Assembly: GCA_020726505.1 (NCBI GenBank)
Contig: JAHLEZ010000013.1
Span: 1,488,001-1,552,000 of the forward strand
Length of the DNA stretch: 64,000 nucleotides
Direction: 5' to 3'
DNA from: Leptodontidium sp. MPI-SDFR-AT-0119
Taxonomy: Eukaryota > Ascomycota > Leotiomycetes > Helotiales > Leptodontidiaceae
Shown: piece after piece, positions 1 through 11,543 of the stretch
How the letters are laid out: every line of letters begins with the position of its first letter
How positions within the stretch are numbered: position 1 is the first letter of the stretch
Program-made: the position numbers and the translations under genes
Notes under the pieces: model-generated
What the model saw: the letters and a program-made list of their open reading frames with translations, nothing else
Told to the model about the DNA's origin: nothing
The model's database searches: none

Positions 1-254
1 CGAGGCTTACCAGTGCCTTTGGTTTATTTGGTCACAGAGAAAATATCCTGCAATCGACTTCCGAGCAAGAGCACGCGGACGAGACAAGGAGGGTAGATCA
101 GTTGAAATTCCGTGTAATTCATCAAAGCAATATATAAATGATCCATAAGACGCGCCTATATACATGACATCTGACCTCGCAAAATAGCACACTCATTCAA
201 TCGTGGCCAGGGCGGTACCATAACTCCGGGAACCTCAAAGTTCGCACATGCCCC
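1..254. other. Left edge, no gene seen
   Basis: No convincing coding region. The sequence lies 3' of the minus-strand transporter and probably holds its terminator and 3' UTR. A 61-codon minus-strand frame here has no recognisable domain and no intron support. Confidence 0.5.
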
Positions 255-2160
255 TTACTTTTCTGTGAACTCAAATTGGCTGACGTCCTTCTTGGTGCTG
301 GAGCCGTCAACCTCGACCTCAACGATTTCGGTGTGCTCGCCGGCAAACTGGTCGACCTTGGTAGAGGCAAACTTGCGAGCAGAGACCTTGTGCTCAAACA
401 GGACATCAAGTTCACCATAGGTGCGGCCCTTGGGCTCGGGAAGACGGAAGTAAGACCAAGTCCAGAGCAGACCACAGCATCCAGCCCAGAAGAGACCAGA
501 CTTGGGCCCCCAGTTCCATGCGTTGACACCCAACATGGCGGGAACGAGCGCGCTGTTGATGATACCTCCCATGTTGTAGAAGTTACGGGCCAAGACGACT
601 GTCTTAATCTTGAGACGAGTGGATGGGATCTCAGCAACCAAGCAGTAGCAGACTGGGCCGACAGTAAGATCGTAAACAAAGGTGTAAACCATGAGGAGAG
701 ATCCAACACCCCACGAAGCACCAGTGTTTGCCTCACCCGCGAATCCGAGACCTCCGATGATGATCAGGATGACGAACATGGCACCGAGACCCCAAAGGTA
801 AATCGTACGACGCCCAGCGTATTGCATCAAGAACCAAGAGAGGATAGTACCAACGGCACCCATTCCAGACTGACCGATGTTGAGGGAGAAGGCGTTCGAA
901 TCATCGAGACCAGCACGTTGGTAGACCTGGACAGCGAAGCCGATAAGGGCAGCGCCACAGAAAGCCTGGGCGAGCCATGCGACGGAGGCGATTTCAGTTC
1001 GGCGAAGATCAGTGCCGCGGAAACAGTCCCAATATTGAGTTCCAGCTGAGATGGCGATTTCGAGCTCGTTCGTTGCCTTCATCATCATCACCTGATCATG
1101 GACGTTGAAATCCACGCCGCTGCCTTTAGAAGTGAGTCTGAGGAGAGACTTCTTGGCGTCTTCAAGACGACCCTTTCTGACCAACCACCTAAATTATGAG
1201 TAAGTACAACACCTCAAAGCAGAAATTGCCGAGGGACAAGACATACCATGGAGATTCAGGAGCAAAGATAACACCGATGAGAATCAACGGAGGCCAGACC
1301 CATTGGATCGCGAAGGGGATCTTGTAAGCCCAGTGATCATCTCGTGTGAGGAAACTTTTGATGACACCAGCGGCGATCAATTGACCAATAACCCAGCACA
1401 AGTTGACATAGGTAGTGAGGTAAGCACGAATCTTGACAGGGGCGACTTCGGAGGCGTAGGTGGTTGTAAGAGTTTGGAAAACACCCCACGGGATACCCTG
1501 GAAGATGGCACCGATGAGGAAAGTCTCGATGTTCTTGGAGAAGAAAGGGATGAAGATCATAGCAGCCATGACGATAAGAGAGCCGAACATGGTCTTCTTG
1601 TAACCAATTTTGTCGGAGATCCATCCGTTGAGGTACAGACCAAGGATCTGACCACAGGAGCCAGCAGCGCCAACGGATGTCTGCCATTTAGAGCTGACGA
1701 CTCTGTCGCCGGGCAGTGCGTTAGGGCTGGTATCCAGTTGGTCTCCGAACCTGTTTCTGAACCTGCAGGCGAGTATTAGCGACTGATAATAAACATGGGC
1801 AATACGAAAAGAACACACGGTTTGAATCCCCAGAACGAGCCGAGAAGAGCAGTGTCGTATCCTTCCATGATAATGGCGGTTGAGAAAATGAGGGAGAAAG
1901 CAACTGCCTTTGGGTACAGGCGGAGACATTCTTTAACGGTCATGTTGTGCTCCCTCTCGGTAGCACTTCGTGCATTGTTGGTTTGCTCCTGTTATCTCGA
2001 GTCAGATAGAAGGTCCAGGGCTGAAAAACGAGGTGGGACAACATACGGCGAGATCCGGATTGATGACGCTCATCTTGCGAACATTGGTGTCGTAGACACG
2101 GAGGACATCATCGTGTCGAGACTCGACAGCGACAATGGAAGACTTGCGTTCGTGGGCCAT
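255..2160 (-). CDS. MFS sugar transporter, alpha-glucoside (maltose) permease type
   Basis: Predicted plasma-membrane proton:sugar symporter of the sugar-porter branch of the major facilitator superfamily. My model has four exons (2160-2047, 1988-1819, 1762-1247, 1188-255) and gives 577 aa in frame. The start Met is followed by a hydrophilic N-tail, as in MAL61-like permeases. Visible landmarks are EGYDTALLGSF in the first membrane segment, the loop-2/3 region with WISDKIGYKK (the sugar-porter G-R/K-R/K signature), the PESPWWLVRKGR block after TM6 whose WW is split by the last intron, and a C-terminal PEPKGRTYGELD block (the PETKGR signature). PESPWWL and the E-G-YD motif favour the fungal maltose/alpha-glucoside clade over hexose carriers. 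The substrate is inferred from family only. It is bordered on its 5' side by a very long spacer. Confidence 0.9.
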
Positions 2161-2423
2161 TGCGTTTGCCGGGAGGTGTTGGGTGTTGATGTTGGATGTT
2201 GATGTTGATGTTTGATGGTATGTGCCAGATGTTCAGGAGCTGAGCAGGGGCAGGAAGGTCGATGGATGAGAGAGTTCAATCCACAGTACAGGATTGATTG
2301 ATTGTAACTGTGTTGAGATGAGTTGGTTGGTGATGCTGAGATGAAGAAGGGTTGTTACAACGGGGACATGGTCGGTCTTATATACAAGGTGGCATGGAGG
2401 CGAGCGAGCGACAGTGACACTTG

Positions 2424-2456
<33 letters not shown>

Positions 2457-3375
2457 AAGATTAGTATGGAGATGCAATGCTATGCAAGTTAGACTGCGGC
2501 CAGGAAGGGAAGGAAGGGTAAGGAGGCAGGTGGTGGTGGTGCGGTGCGGGTGCCCCTTGGCAAGAGATCCCATGGTCTTGGACCTGGAGCACCCAAGCAC
2601 CAAGCACCAAGCACCATCATCGGCCCGCAACAGGATTTAGCGAGAGAAAAAAACGCCCCAGAATTTATTCCGAATCGACGTTAGCGAGTCGCTGGAGAGA
2701 GAGCGGGAGGGCGGGGAAGGGGTGATGGGTGATGGGTTGGCGGCCAGTACCCAGTTTCGTTTCCATTGTCGGGACTGTACTGCACTGTACTGTGGATTGT
2801 ACCTGAGGTAGGTGAGGTAGCCAGGCCAGTCAGTCCAGGCCAGTCCCCTGTCGTGGAGCATGCCCGGTCGGCCGGCTGTATTCTGATTGGCAGCTCACCC
2901 CCTTTAGCTGGATGTGTGCACGGCTTCGGCTGAATTTCTACTGGGCAATGGCTTCATCCCATCCCCACCCAGCAGGACAGAGCAGAGTCTCCCATCCCAG
3001 CCTTGCATGCATGCATGCAGGAATTTCACCTCACCTACATAGGCATGGCGAACTTCTGGAAAGCTGGGGAAAGGCGTGCTGGAGACTGACTGCCATTTTG
3101 GGCGACTGATCCATGCTGAAGTATACGGCTGGTGCTCCGTACACACAGTACGCCTCACCTCCTCTCCTCTCTTCCCTCTCTTCGCAGGCTTTGGCCTTGA
3201 TCGCTCCTTCCCTCCCTCCCTTCAACCCCCAACCCCGCATCCCCTTCCCCGTCCCCCAAGAAATCCCCAGAGGCTTCGCTCACTCCACTTCACCTCACTC
3301 ACCTCACCTCACTTCACTTCACCTACTTAACTGGCCAATCACTGATCGCTATATTAGTCGCTCTTTTCTTCGGCT

Positions 3376-3424
3376 CAACTCACTCACTCACTCACTCACT
3401 CACTCACTCACTCCCTCACTCACT
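3376..3424. repeat. (ACTC)n microsatellite
   Basis: About eleven copies of a CACT/ACTC tetranucleotide with one interruption (CTCCCTC), followed by two degenerate copies. It continues a CACCT/CACTT-rich polypyrimidine-like tract that starts near 3285. Confidence 0.9.
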
Positions 3425-5684
3425 CAATCACTAACTCACATCGGCCTCTCTCCCAGCCAGGAAGGAACTCAAGAAGAAAAGGTCCGTTTTCTGAGACCTG
3501 AGGCTGATGATCAGATATCCCAATGCTGCAACCCTCATCTCAATATCAATAAGTTCTCCCGAATAATTTATGACGTTCGGTACTACCAACATGTCCTCCA
3601 CGCGGCGGCGTCGTATCTGTCCCCCCTACCTCTCTCACAACCCGGTTGTGTAGTCAGTCTTCTGCATCGCCAGACACTGCATACCTACCTACCTTACCTA
3701 GGTAAGTAAGTGAGTGCACCTGTCCTCGTCCGTCGAATTCTCAAAACTGGACACGTGCTTGTCTGCTGTATTCGACATGTACCTATCTTTCTCCATTTTC
3801 TGCCCAGGACAGACAACCTTTGAAGCGTTGTTCAGATGATTGAAATCAACAGGCTAGAGTTCTATAGAGTTGGCTCGCGGCACCTTCAATTCTGTAATTC
3901 AAGTCTCCCATATCGGCTCCATTTCCCCAGTGCATCTTGACCTGCCCGCATTGTCCCCCACGGCTGTCGATCGGGTTCAGTAGTGACCCAGTCACTCGGT
4001 TTCGTGTGCTTGAGACTAGCCTGGACAATAATAATGCATCGAGTCTAGCCGAGAACCATATCGGAAGATTTGAACGGAAACCATTCTGGACTTTTGAAAA
4101 TAGAGACCCTGGGCACAGCTTCGTACTGGTTGGTTTGAGCCGTTAGTCCAGATTAGATAACGGTTGATTCACCACTGTCGTTTACTATAAGATATCGCTA
4201 GGAGTCTCGGCGGAATGTGAGGGAGCATTGAGCCGGGGACGGTATCAAGGAGGTCGGTAAGGTTTGGTCTCCATTCCTTTGATCGACAACCCACGGGAAA
4301 AACACATCCAGCGTAACTCTCGAATCATCCTTGCATTCTCTGAGTCCTATTCCCTCTCTTCAAATTCTTCTTCTAGACTTTTCCTGTCGTTCGTTCGTGG
4401 CAAACCACCTCTTTGGTCCAACAACGCCTCCCTGTCCGTGACGACTAAAGTCGATTGTCTTACCCTTCCTATATGAGTTATTCAATCACTATCAACTACA
4501 CTAACCTCTTCGACCTTTACTTATCCACCCTGAGTGCGAACCTGCCTGGACCTAAAATACTGCTGTTGTGATTGCTGGAGCTCTACGACAGCTAAACGAA
4601 CGAAATTGAATGGGATTGGATCTCGAAAACAATGGCATATTTTCATTTACCTCAAGTTGAGATCTGCAACCCTCTGCCCACCCAACTACCCAAGTCAGTT
4701 GAGTCTACCTCGAACGTACTCGCTAACCAACAAAGTGAAGAATGTGCCTCTGGGAACCACCCACTTGACCTCCTTTCCCTATAATTACCAAAGAGTGCGC
4801 TCATCAGCTGCTCTTCACACGCTCTCACAACCCTGATCAACACACAAGACCTCGAAAATCTCCCCTCGCACTGGTGGATCGACGTTAGGAAAAAGTCTAG
4901 GGTGGCACATCCTGCTAGGACACGCAACTCGTCCTAGGCTAACTCAGGAGTCAGATAAAACAACAGTTCGAACTCGGAGAATGCTCTACACGCACTCTCA
5001 GACAGAGACCGAACCTCCATGCTACACTCTAGAAAGCCGCCAATGTGTCTTTGGCCAAGTCAATCCCTCAACGTCCTATGGCAGCTTCAAACCATTTCCA
5101 CCCAATCCACCGGAACCGAACACGGCTACTCTATCGAGTCATGAATCTATGGCTGCAACAACTGATGCTCCCTAATCATCCCCTGGAAGATATCAAGACT
5201 TGAAGAACTACTCGTCCAGTGGAAGTTGTTGAAGCCGATTTCCTCGGGCTTGATCTACTCGAGTTGGAGCTCGTGGTGAGGACCTCTGCCATCGATCTAC
5301 CAAATGTTAGCCTACACAAGCTCCACTTGCATCTTGCAGCCGTTTATAAAGACACAGAGGTCACCTAAGTGGGCCAACATACGTCAGGTTTCCAAGTAGG
5401 CTTTCACAGCTACAGGAAACTTCGTGGCTTGCAACCGAGTGCAAGGGGGGAGTATTTTTTTTCTATGGGATTCCGTTATACCTTTCGTAATAACGTCTTG
5501 ATTCTCGAGGTAGGGTGCCAGTGAGGTAGATGCGATTCCACGGCATGGTGGGTAGTTTTTGGCCTTCCGATGCTCATATTTCCGTGTTACGTTGTCAGTT
5601 GAATCCTAGTTTGCGGCTATACTCCACTATACAGCTGTCCCGTAGAACAACAATACCATGGATTTCTTTTTACTGCCAAAGTTA

Positions 5685-5840
5685 TCTGTCCATCGTTCCA
5701 GCCTGCGTCATGGTCGTCTATGTGTACATAGATATAAACATCACCAAGGCGACCAATTAAAAGTATCTGTCTTTCCTTCCAACCTGCATCGTGGCCGTCG
5801 TTGTGTGCGTAAATTTGGGTATCGCTAAGTAGACCAATTG
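5685..5840. repeat. Degenerate tandem duplication, unit about 80 bp
   Basis: Two adjacent copies begin TCTGTC at 5685 and 5766 and end with GACCAATT near 5757 and 5839. Between them the shared order is TTCCARCCTGC, ATGGTCGTC/GTGGCCGTC, GTGT, ATC-C-AAG and GACCAATT. Many of the differences are C/T or G/A transitions. It may be an old duplicated element; the flanks show no transposon ends I can identify. Confidence 0.6.
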
Positions 5841-6511
5841 CATGACTTAGCAGGCTCGAGTGTTCATGTTAGAAAATCGGTATTAAGAGGTGTTAGCAAC
5901 GAAAGTAGACGGCGTCTACGAGTTAGAGTTAGTAATTCGACTGCTATTCGTCTACCCATCTCTTGTTTCAATATCAAAACAAACATCGTGATAAAACTCC
6001 ACCCTGCCACTCCTTTATCGCTTAACCGACCAGTGGCGTGATACTTGTTTGACATTTTGAGCCTGCAGCTCCGTTCTCATGCAGTACCTTTCGGGCCCAT
6101 CGTACAGGGCCTCCTTGAGCGAATAGCATGTAAGCGATCATCAGAACATGATGCAGTCAATTGTTCCGGGATACTATTGTGTCTTGCATGTGTGGGTAAC
6201 ATCACAGGGATAATTTTGGCTCCACGTCACCAGCCGTGTTCAGGACTCTGGGGAACAAAACTGCGAAATTGAAGGTTGCTGGATATCCCTGAGTTTGGAG
6301 AGAAACAGGCTCCAAGCGACAGGTATCATCCAGCAGATCGTGGGACTTCATTGTCCCATGTCTCTAGCAGCGAGACAGTATTGGTCCATTCTAGTTGCAA
6401 TCAAATCACTGACACGTGATCTTGTCCTGAATTATGTGTGGACAACTTGATGATGGCACATCGGGGTCTCTCCAATCGAGGGTCTGTTACCCTGAGTTAA
6501 ATACAAAGCTT

Positions 6512-8362
6512 ATGAGCTAAAATTATTCAAAGTCTTTTCGGTATACTGCGCTCGATTCGGCTCGGAACGAGATCCGACTGCTTCGCATTCTGCCCCGTCA
6601 GAATGGCCATGAGCTCGCCACAGTCCATTGCGAAATCATACACGCATCTCTCGATGAATCTATCTCATATAGAGCGCTATCTTATACATGGAGTAGCCCT
6701 TGGGATTCTCAACATACCATCAAGCTAAACAACCTAGACTTTTCTGTTCGGGAAAACCTGTGGCTGGTTCTACTGCAGCTTCAAACATCATCCGAACCAG
6801 GATTCTCGATATGGATAGATGCTGTCTGTATTGATCAGACTGAGACTCGAGAGAGAAATGAACAAGTATCAAAGATGAAGACCATATATGAAAGAGCGGA
6901 GGAGGTGATTGCCTGGCTCGGTCCCAGCTTTGACAATAGCCATCTTGCATTCCAACTAGTTTGGGAGCTGCACGCTCATTCTGACGACGTCAATTGGATA
7001 AAACAAAGACTTAGACACCCACGGGCGCCCGAATCTCTTGTCGCATTTGGTGCCCTGCTAATGCACGATTATTGGTCGAGGATGTGGATTGTTCAGGAGC
7101 TCGCCGTTGCCAAACGAACACTTCTCCAATGCGGAATCGACTCTGTAGACGCACGATCCATGAGCGAGGTGCAGAAGCTATTTACATCGATCAGTAGAAA
7201 AGAAGGGGGGTATGATGAAGATTATATAATGCTCCTGCTTCCGACTAATGCTAGAGCAAGGGCTGCTGTTCAGTTCAGGGGCATGACCGAAGTAAGAGAA
7301 CTCCAGGAAGTACTCACGTCGCGACAACGACAAGTCAGTTTCTTTGAGTGCGTTCTTCACAACTCCCTCAAGGGAGCTACAGACCCGAGAGACATGATTT
7401 ATGGACTCGCAGGTCTAGCAAACACGAACGACATTTATCGGATCGAAGTCGATTATTCATTGGGTGTGGATGAGGTGTATATCGATCTTGCGAAGCGGGA
7501 GCTTCGGACTTGCAAAGCCCTCAATATCCTGACACGAGCACGTTTAAGCTTGAATCCCCATAAGCTCCCCTCTTGGGTGCCAGATTGGTCTACGAACTCA
7601 GACCATCACAAGTACTTGTACGATATCAAGGTTCCAGAGTACGCCTATAGCGCATCTGGTTCCTCCAGATGTGGTGTCGCATTCACGGATTTCAAAAATG
7701 TCTTGAAAATAACAGCTGTTGTTCTAGGATATGTCGAAGCTTTGGGGGAAGCTTCGTCGATGGAGAATGAGGATGACAGCCAAAACGCTTCTCATTTATT
7801 CCTGGATTGGTGGTCTCTGGCGGAGGGAAGTGGGGTCGACGGATTTCAAGAGGGATTCGGCAGAACTCTCATTTGCAACAGAGTCTCCGATCGAAACCGG
7901 GGACTCTGGAATAAAGATGAGTTTGGTAGCTTTGTCTTGGGGACGTGGGTTGACTTCTGTCGCGCGAACTCTTCCATGAGCAGTATCGATCCAGTGCTCG
8001 TTGAGTTCTATTCGCGGATGCAGGAAAGAGATAGGGAATTGGAGGAAAGCATCGGACATGAATATAAGGAGGAAGAAAGGAGAGATGTCTTTCGGCGTTG
8101 GACCCAAACATCTGCCAATTTCATCTGGGATCGAAGATTCTTCTTGGGATCATCGAACATGATGGGTCTAGCTACTGAGGGTGTACAGAGAGGGGACATT
8201 ATATGTGTTCCTCTTGGCTGCCCTCACCCTATGATTTTCCAACCTGTTGATGGTCACTATGTTGTCATTGGAGAGGCATTCGTTGATGGGTACATGTATG
8301 GTAAAGCGATGGAGAAGCTGGAGAGGGGAGAGCTGAAGCTGGAGACGTTTGAGCTGCATTGA
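6512..8362 (+). pseudogene. HET-domain (heterokaryon incompatibility) gene with stop at codon 3
   Basis: HET proteins control vegetative incompatibility cell death in fungi. The reading frame covers about 610 residues without introns. The N-terminal HET domain has its usual blocks: IRLLRILP near residue 20, then YRALSYTWSS, then IWIDAVCIDQ followed by ERNEQVSKMKTIYERAEEVIAWLG, and later WSRMWIVQELAVAK and DPRDMIYGLAG. The only upstream in-frame ATG is at 6512, and it reads ATG-AGC-TAA, so a stop sits at codon 3. The next ATG (6875) would give a 495-aa protein that starts after CIDQ and lacks the first half of the domain. I tried short upstream exons and found none that keeps phase. Either the 5' exon escaped me or the allele is broken. 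The C-terminal half, after residue ~330, has no domain I recognise. Confidence 0.75.
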
Positions 8363-8975
8363 GAACTCAGACTGAGGTTAACTGAGGTTACAGGCGCAAC
8401 ACATCATCTAATCACAAGACAGTGTAAAGACAATAATAGGCCAAAGAGGATGGACGAGAGAGATAATACTAAGTACGGTACTATTTTCGCTTCCCGGAAA
8501 GGTAACAAAAGCACTTCACTGTATTAGAAAATAGAGTGTGGAAAGTTTACGGACTGCATGAATGTCGAATTACCGCTAAGTGAGAGTGTTTCCAGCCCAA
8601 CTGCAACCCTCCGTACAGTACCCGACCTGACCTGACCTGATCTCCCCCGAGGTTTCACTGTCACCACCTTCTGTTACTGTTGTACATTACGCCCACCACA
8701 CCTCACCACCACCTCCACCACTACCACATCGCTCGGCGTATCCGACTGCATTTGCCTGCTACTTTTGTTCATCTTTGAAGTTTGTTAATATGATGAACCG
8801 TAGTCGCGCAAGACCAGCTCGTCGTGAATTTGTTTACCGTCTGCTCCCATGGCCGGGTAATTATTGCGCTAGAAACGGAGTGTCCGGACGTCTCCTCTAG
8901 TCAAACTCAAGATACCAAAGGCCCCAAACGACGAAAATGAGCCTTATCATGTTAATTTCGGACCAAATTGGCTGA
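8363..8975. other. Intergenic, no gene supported
   Basis: 3' flank of the HET gene and 5' flank of the relic that follows. A possible decayed first exon of the relic starts at the ATG at 8791 and ends at a GTAATT near 8857, but no continuous model results. Confidence 0.4.
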
Positions 8976-9664
8976 GATTCTGAAGTCTTCACCGTGTCGA
9001 GGCTTCTCAAGCTTCCCTTCGAGCTTCGAGAGCAAACATGGAAAGAGTGCCTTCAAGTGTCGGCCTTATACTCCTCCGTGCCGGATGGCCGTCTAAGCCA
9101 GTTAGACAAGCGTTCTGATTGCCCCCAAAGTCGTGGCTTACTTGCTCTTGCTCTGACGTGCCGTCAATTGTGAGTCGACTCAGAAAACCACGACAATCAT
9201 TCTTGGCCTGATATCAATTTCAGGTATCTTGAAACTATCGACATGTCGTTTGATGAGAATCAGTTGGTCATAGAACAGGCCGCGTGTTTGATCCATTTGA
9301 ATCGAGTACCACTGCCTCGGCGCATGGACGCAATCAGGGGTCTGTACTTCACTTACCACACGGGTACCAGAGACCCTCTTCCCTTAGGTGGTTGTGATAG
9401 ACGGGAATGGTCGGAATTGTGAAAATCAGCAGCGTCACTTCGCAACTTGCCCACGCTCCGAGTTGACATCGACAACCCCGCAAGATCTGAACATGGTTGG
9501 TGGGTGGCAACTTAGGAAAAAGGGTGGCCTCTTGGAGGACGTCAAAGCAACCACTCAGCCACGGGTTTCTCGAAATGAGGCTTGTGTTGCAGTCGTGGCC
9601 GGAGATACTTGTTCCCACCCGCATTCGCTGCGCCATCTCCGAGTGCGAAGGAAACAAAGGGTAA
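8976..9664 (+). pseudogene. Relic of a fungal CRQL-type F-box-like protein
   Basis: The frame from 8976 encodes LLKLPFELREQTWKECL followed by LLALALTCRQL, the hallmark start of a large fungal family (DUF7730-like / F-box-like LP-x-ELR ... TCRQ proteins). A good intron (GTGAGTC near 9171 to ATTTCAG near 9223) joins CRQL to YLETIDMSF. The frame then meets TGA at 9420-9422 where WSEL continues straight into KSAASLRNLPTLRVDI. A frameshift near 9567 is needed to reach MRLVLQSWPEILVPTRI, which ends with TAA at 9662. An in-frame TGA at 8973 also precedes the first block, and no start codon is available. There are at least three lesions, so it is not expected to make protein. The family assignment is from memory of motifs. 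Confidence 0.65.
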
Positions 9665-10132
9665 TTTGAAGGAATGCTGGGGAAGGTCGCATCTAGTTGG
9701 ACTTGGAGCAGAGGTCTGATTTCAATATTTGATATAATTTGTGGGACATCGTCTTGTTTCGGCTCGAATTTGTATTCATGTACTTTTCGAGTGTATCGTC
9801 TTATGTCTTCATCCCAAACTTGACTTTCCCAAAGTTATCATGAAGCAAAAAAAGTTCGCGCATACGCGATGCAGATTTTGCGAAGTGCCTGTAGGTCCTT
9901 CCCACATCTGACTCTTAAGTGGAGAAAGTATTGAAGCACAACTGACTTGCGAATAGGTGAAAAGGCTACGTATGATTATCATTGCGTTCGGTGGCCTTAT
10001 GAAAAAAATAAATTGATGACCGTAGAGAGGAGCTCACGCATGGGCAGGCTTCGAGACCTGAACAAATCATGACCGTTATGTAGAGTAGAGTATTACAGAG
10101 GAGAATGACCGCGGAGGTTCAAACTTGCCTCT
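9665..10132. other. Intergenic, no gene seen
   Basis: 3' flanks of the upstream relic and of the minus-strand F-box gene. No coding or structured element recognised. Confidence 0.5.
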
Positions 10133-11543
10133 CTACTCGACCTCTTCTGAGCTTCCCCGTTGATGTCGTCGTAGGATTTCAATAGGAAATTCTTGACTTC
10201 GCTTCGTGACGTAGTCTTCGAGAGCCTTTGCAGCAGTGTACGAGTATCCCAGAAAGCTCCCATCGGCGTCTTCCAGAATCCCTGTCAGCTCCAAACCCAC
10301 CAGTGATAGCCCCTCCCTCATGGCACGAAGAAGAGAAGCAAAAGTGCCACTATACATCTCGACGCAGAAAAGCTTCACGACTTGCAAGGTTGTCCTATGC
10401 CGCAGCAGGAACTCCATGAACTCTAGCTCGTGAAAGTCAAATGACTGTAAGTCGAGCACGCGCAAATAACTTAGCCTTTCTACCCCACAGACTGCCTCCC
10501 ATGGCACATAAGGGTTGCACGAAGAAGAGACTAATGTCAACTTTTCGAGACATCCCATGGCTTGGACGAGTCGCGCAAGCTGACCAGCTGCGAATGTGTT
10601 CACGTCCAACTCACTCGCGGTGAAGTCGGAAGCTTGAAATAAAACTTCTTCACCTTCTGAAATGCTACGATGGCTATCGTGAGATCTTCCGGAAGTAGTG
10701 AGAGAACCCGAGTTGCCATGGTGTTATCAGAATCAGACAATGCCAGTTCAGTAATCTTGGCCCCTGCTACCGCAGTGGCCCGGATGACATGACTTAGATG
10801 GCGCGCTCCATGGTCCCTTTGCCTTATGTGCCGGGTATAGAACGGCATCAGAAGAGCTTTCTTATGCAGAACAGAGATGTCCCGTGGGAAATCTGCTGGG
10901 CTTCTGACCTGGTTGAAATTATAATTATCGGATTGGATGGTAATCGATCGCAAATTGTCTAGCCTGGAGAGCGAAGCCGCCAGACAGACAACATCCATGC
11001 CAGTCACCTCTACTACGAGCTTTTGGTCCTCTATCATCTGTTTGTAGCTGCCATATGCCGCAACCATGCGTTTTTCCGTCCAGTCAGTCCTTCCAGTGAG
11101 ATGGCCGATGTTCGCAAAGGATAGTCCTGGGCGAGGTGGGCGCGGGCGAGGGTTCTCGTTGCGGTGTTCGTAGCAGTGCTGGTGGTATAGGCAGATCAGG
11201 TAGCTCCCTGGACTGGGAGTTTTCTTGGGCAGGAGCTCAAGGCCTAGTGTGAGCCTTCGCACATACTGACCAATATCACTTCGCGCGATGTTAAGAAGTC
11301 TGCCAGAGGAATAAATTAATTAGCAAGGTGCCCGAAGATACATTGGGAGCTGGCAGTATCCAAGAAAGAAATGGAAGCACAAGTCAACGCCGACCTTTCA
11401 AGGCTCTGCCTTTGGATCCATATTGTTTTATTGTTGTAAAGATATTCTGCTGCGGGGTGGTTGAAGGAGCGGCAGGCAGGAAGGTCTCGTTTGGGAATGT
11501 ATTGTATGATGCTTCTGAGAAGGTCCAGCGGTAACGCATCCAT
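10133..11543 (-). pseudogene. F-box protein gene with a frameshift
   Basis: F-box proteins recruit substrates to SCF ubiquitin ligases. The start at 11543 gives MDALPLDLLRSIIQYIPKRDL, an F-box, followed by CRSFNHPAAEYLYN. An intron (GTCGGC near 11398 to CTGGCAG near 11303) joins QSLER to LLNIARSDIGQYVRRLTL, a typical continuation in this fungal family. The second reading frame runs to KVKKFYFKLP near 10640 and then hits a stop at 10600. The downstream frame, shifted, continues convincingly as DFTASELDVNTFAAGQL and RVLDLQSFDFHELEFMEFLLRH to the stop at 10133. No intron with sensible borders repairs the shift: the only phase-compatible one is 44 nt with no branch site and deletes core sequence. 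An indel, or an assembly error, near 10630 is the simplest reading. Confidence 0.7.

Larger units (their letters stand above)
2161..6511. other. 4.3 kb spacer with simple repeats, no gene supported
   Basis: I see no coding exon with recognisable similarity. The first ~1.2 kb contains (CAGT)n near 2425-2457, CACCAAG repeats near 2591-2617, a CATG run near 3005-3019 and CT-rich tracts. These are consistent with a long promoter and 5' UTR of the sugar transporter. The remaining part has only short frames lacking coding character, plus a degenerate duplication at 5685-5840 listed separately. Confidence 0.5.

Noticed and set aside
276..1049. 257-codon plus-strand frame
   Set aside because: Exactly antisense to exon 4 of the sugar transporter; no domain of its own.
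3376..3424. Regular repeats as a possible CRISPR array
   Set aside because: Simple tetranucleotide microsatellite without spacers, in a fungal nuclear context.
4534..4836. 100-codon plus-strand frame in the long spacer
   Set aside because: Composition and lack of any motif fit random sequence.
4960..4975. AGTTCGAACTC resembling a tRNA B box
   Set aside because: No T-arm stem pairing and no upstream A box at tRNA spacing.
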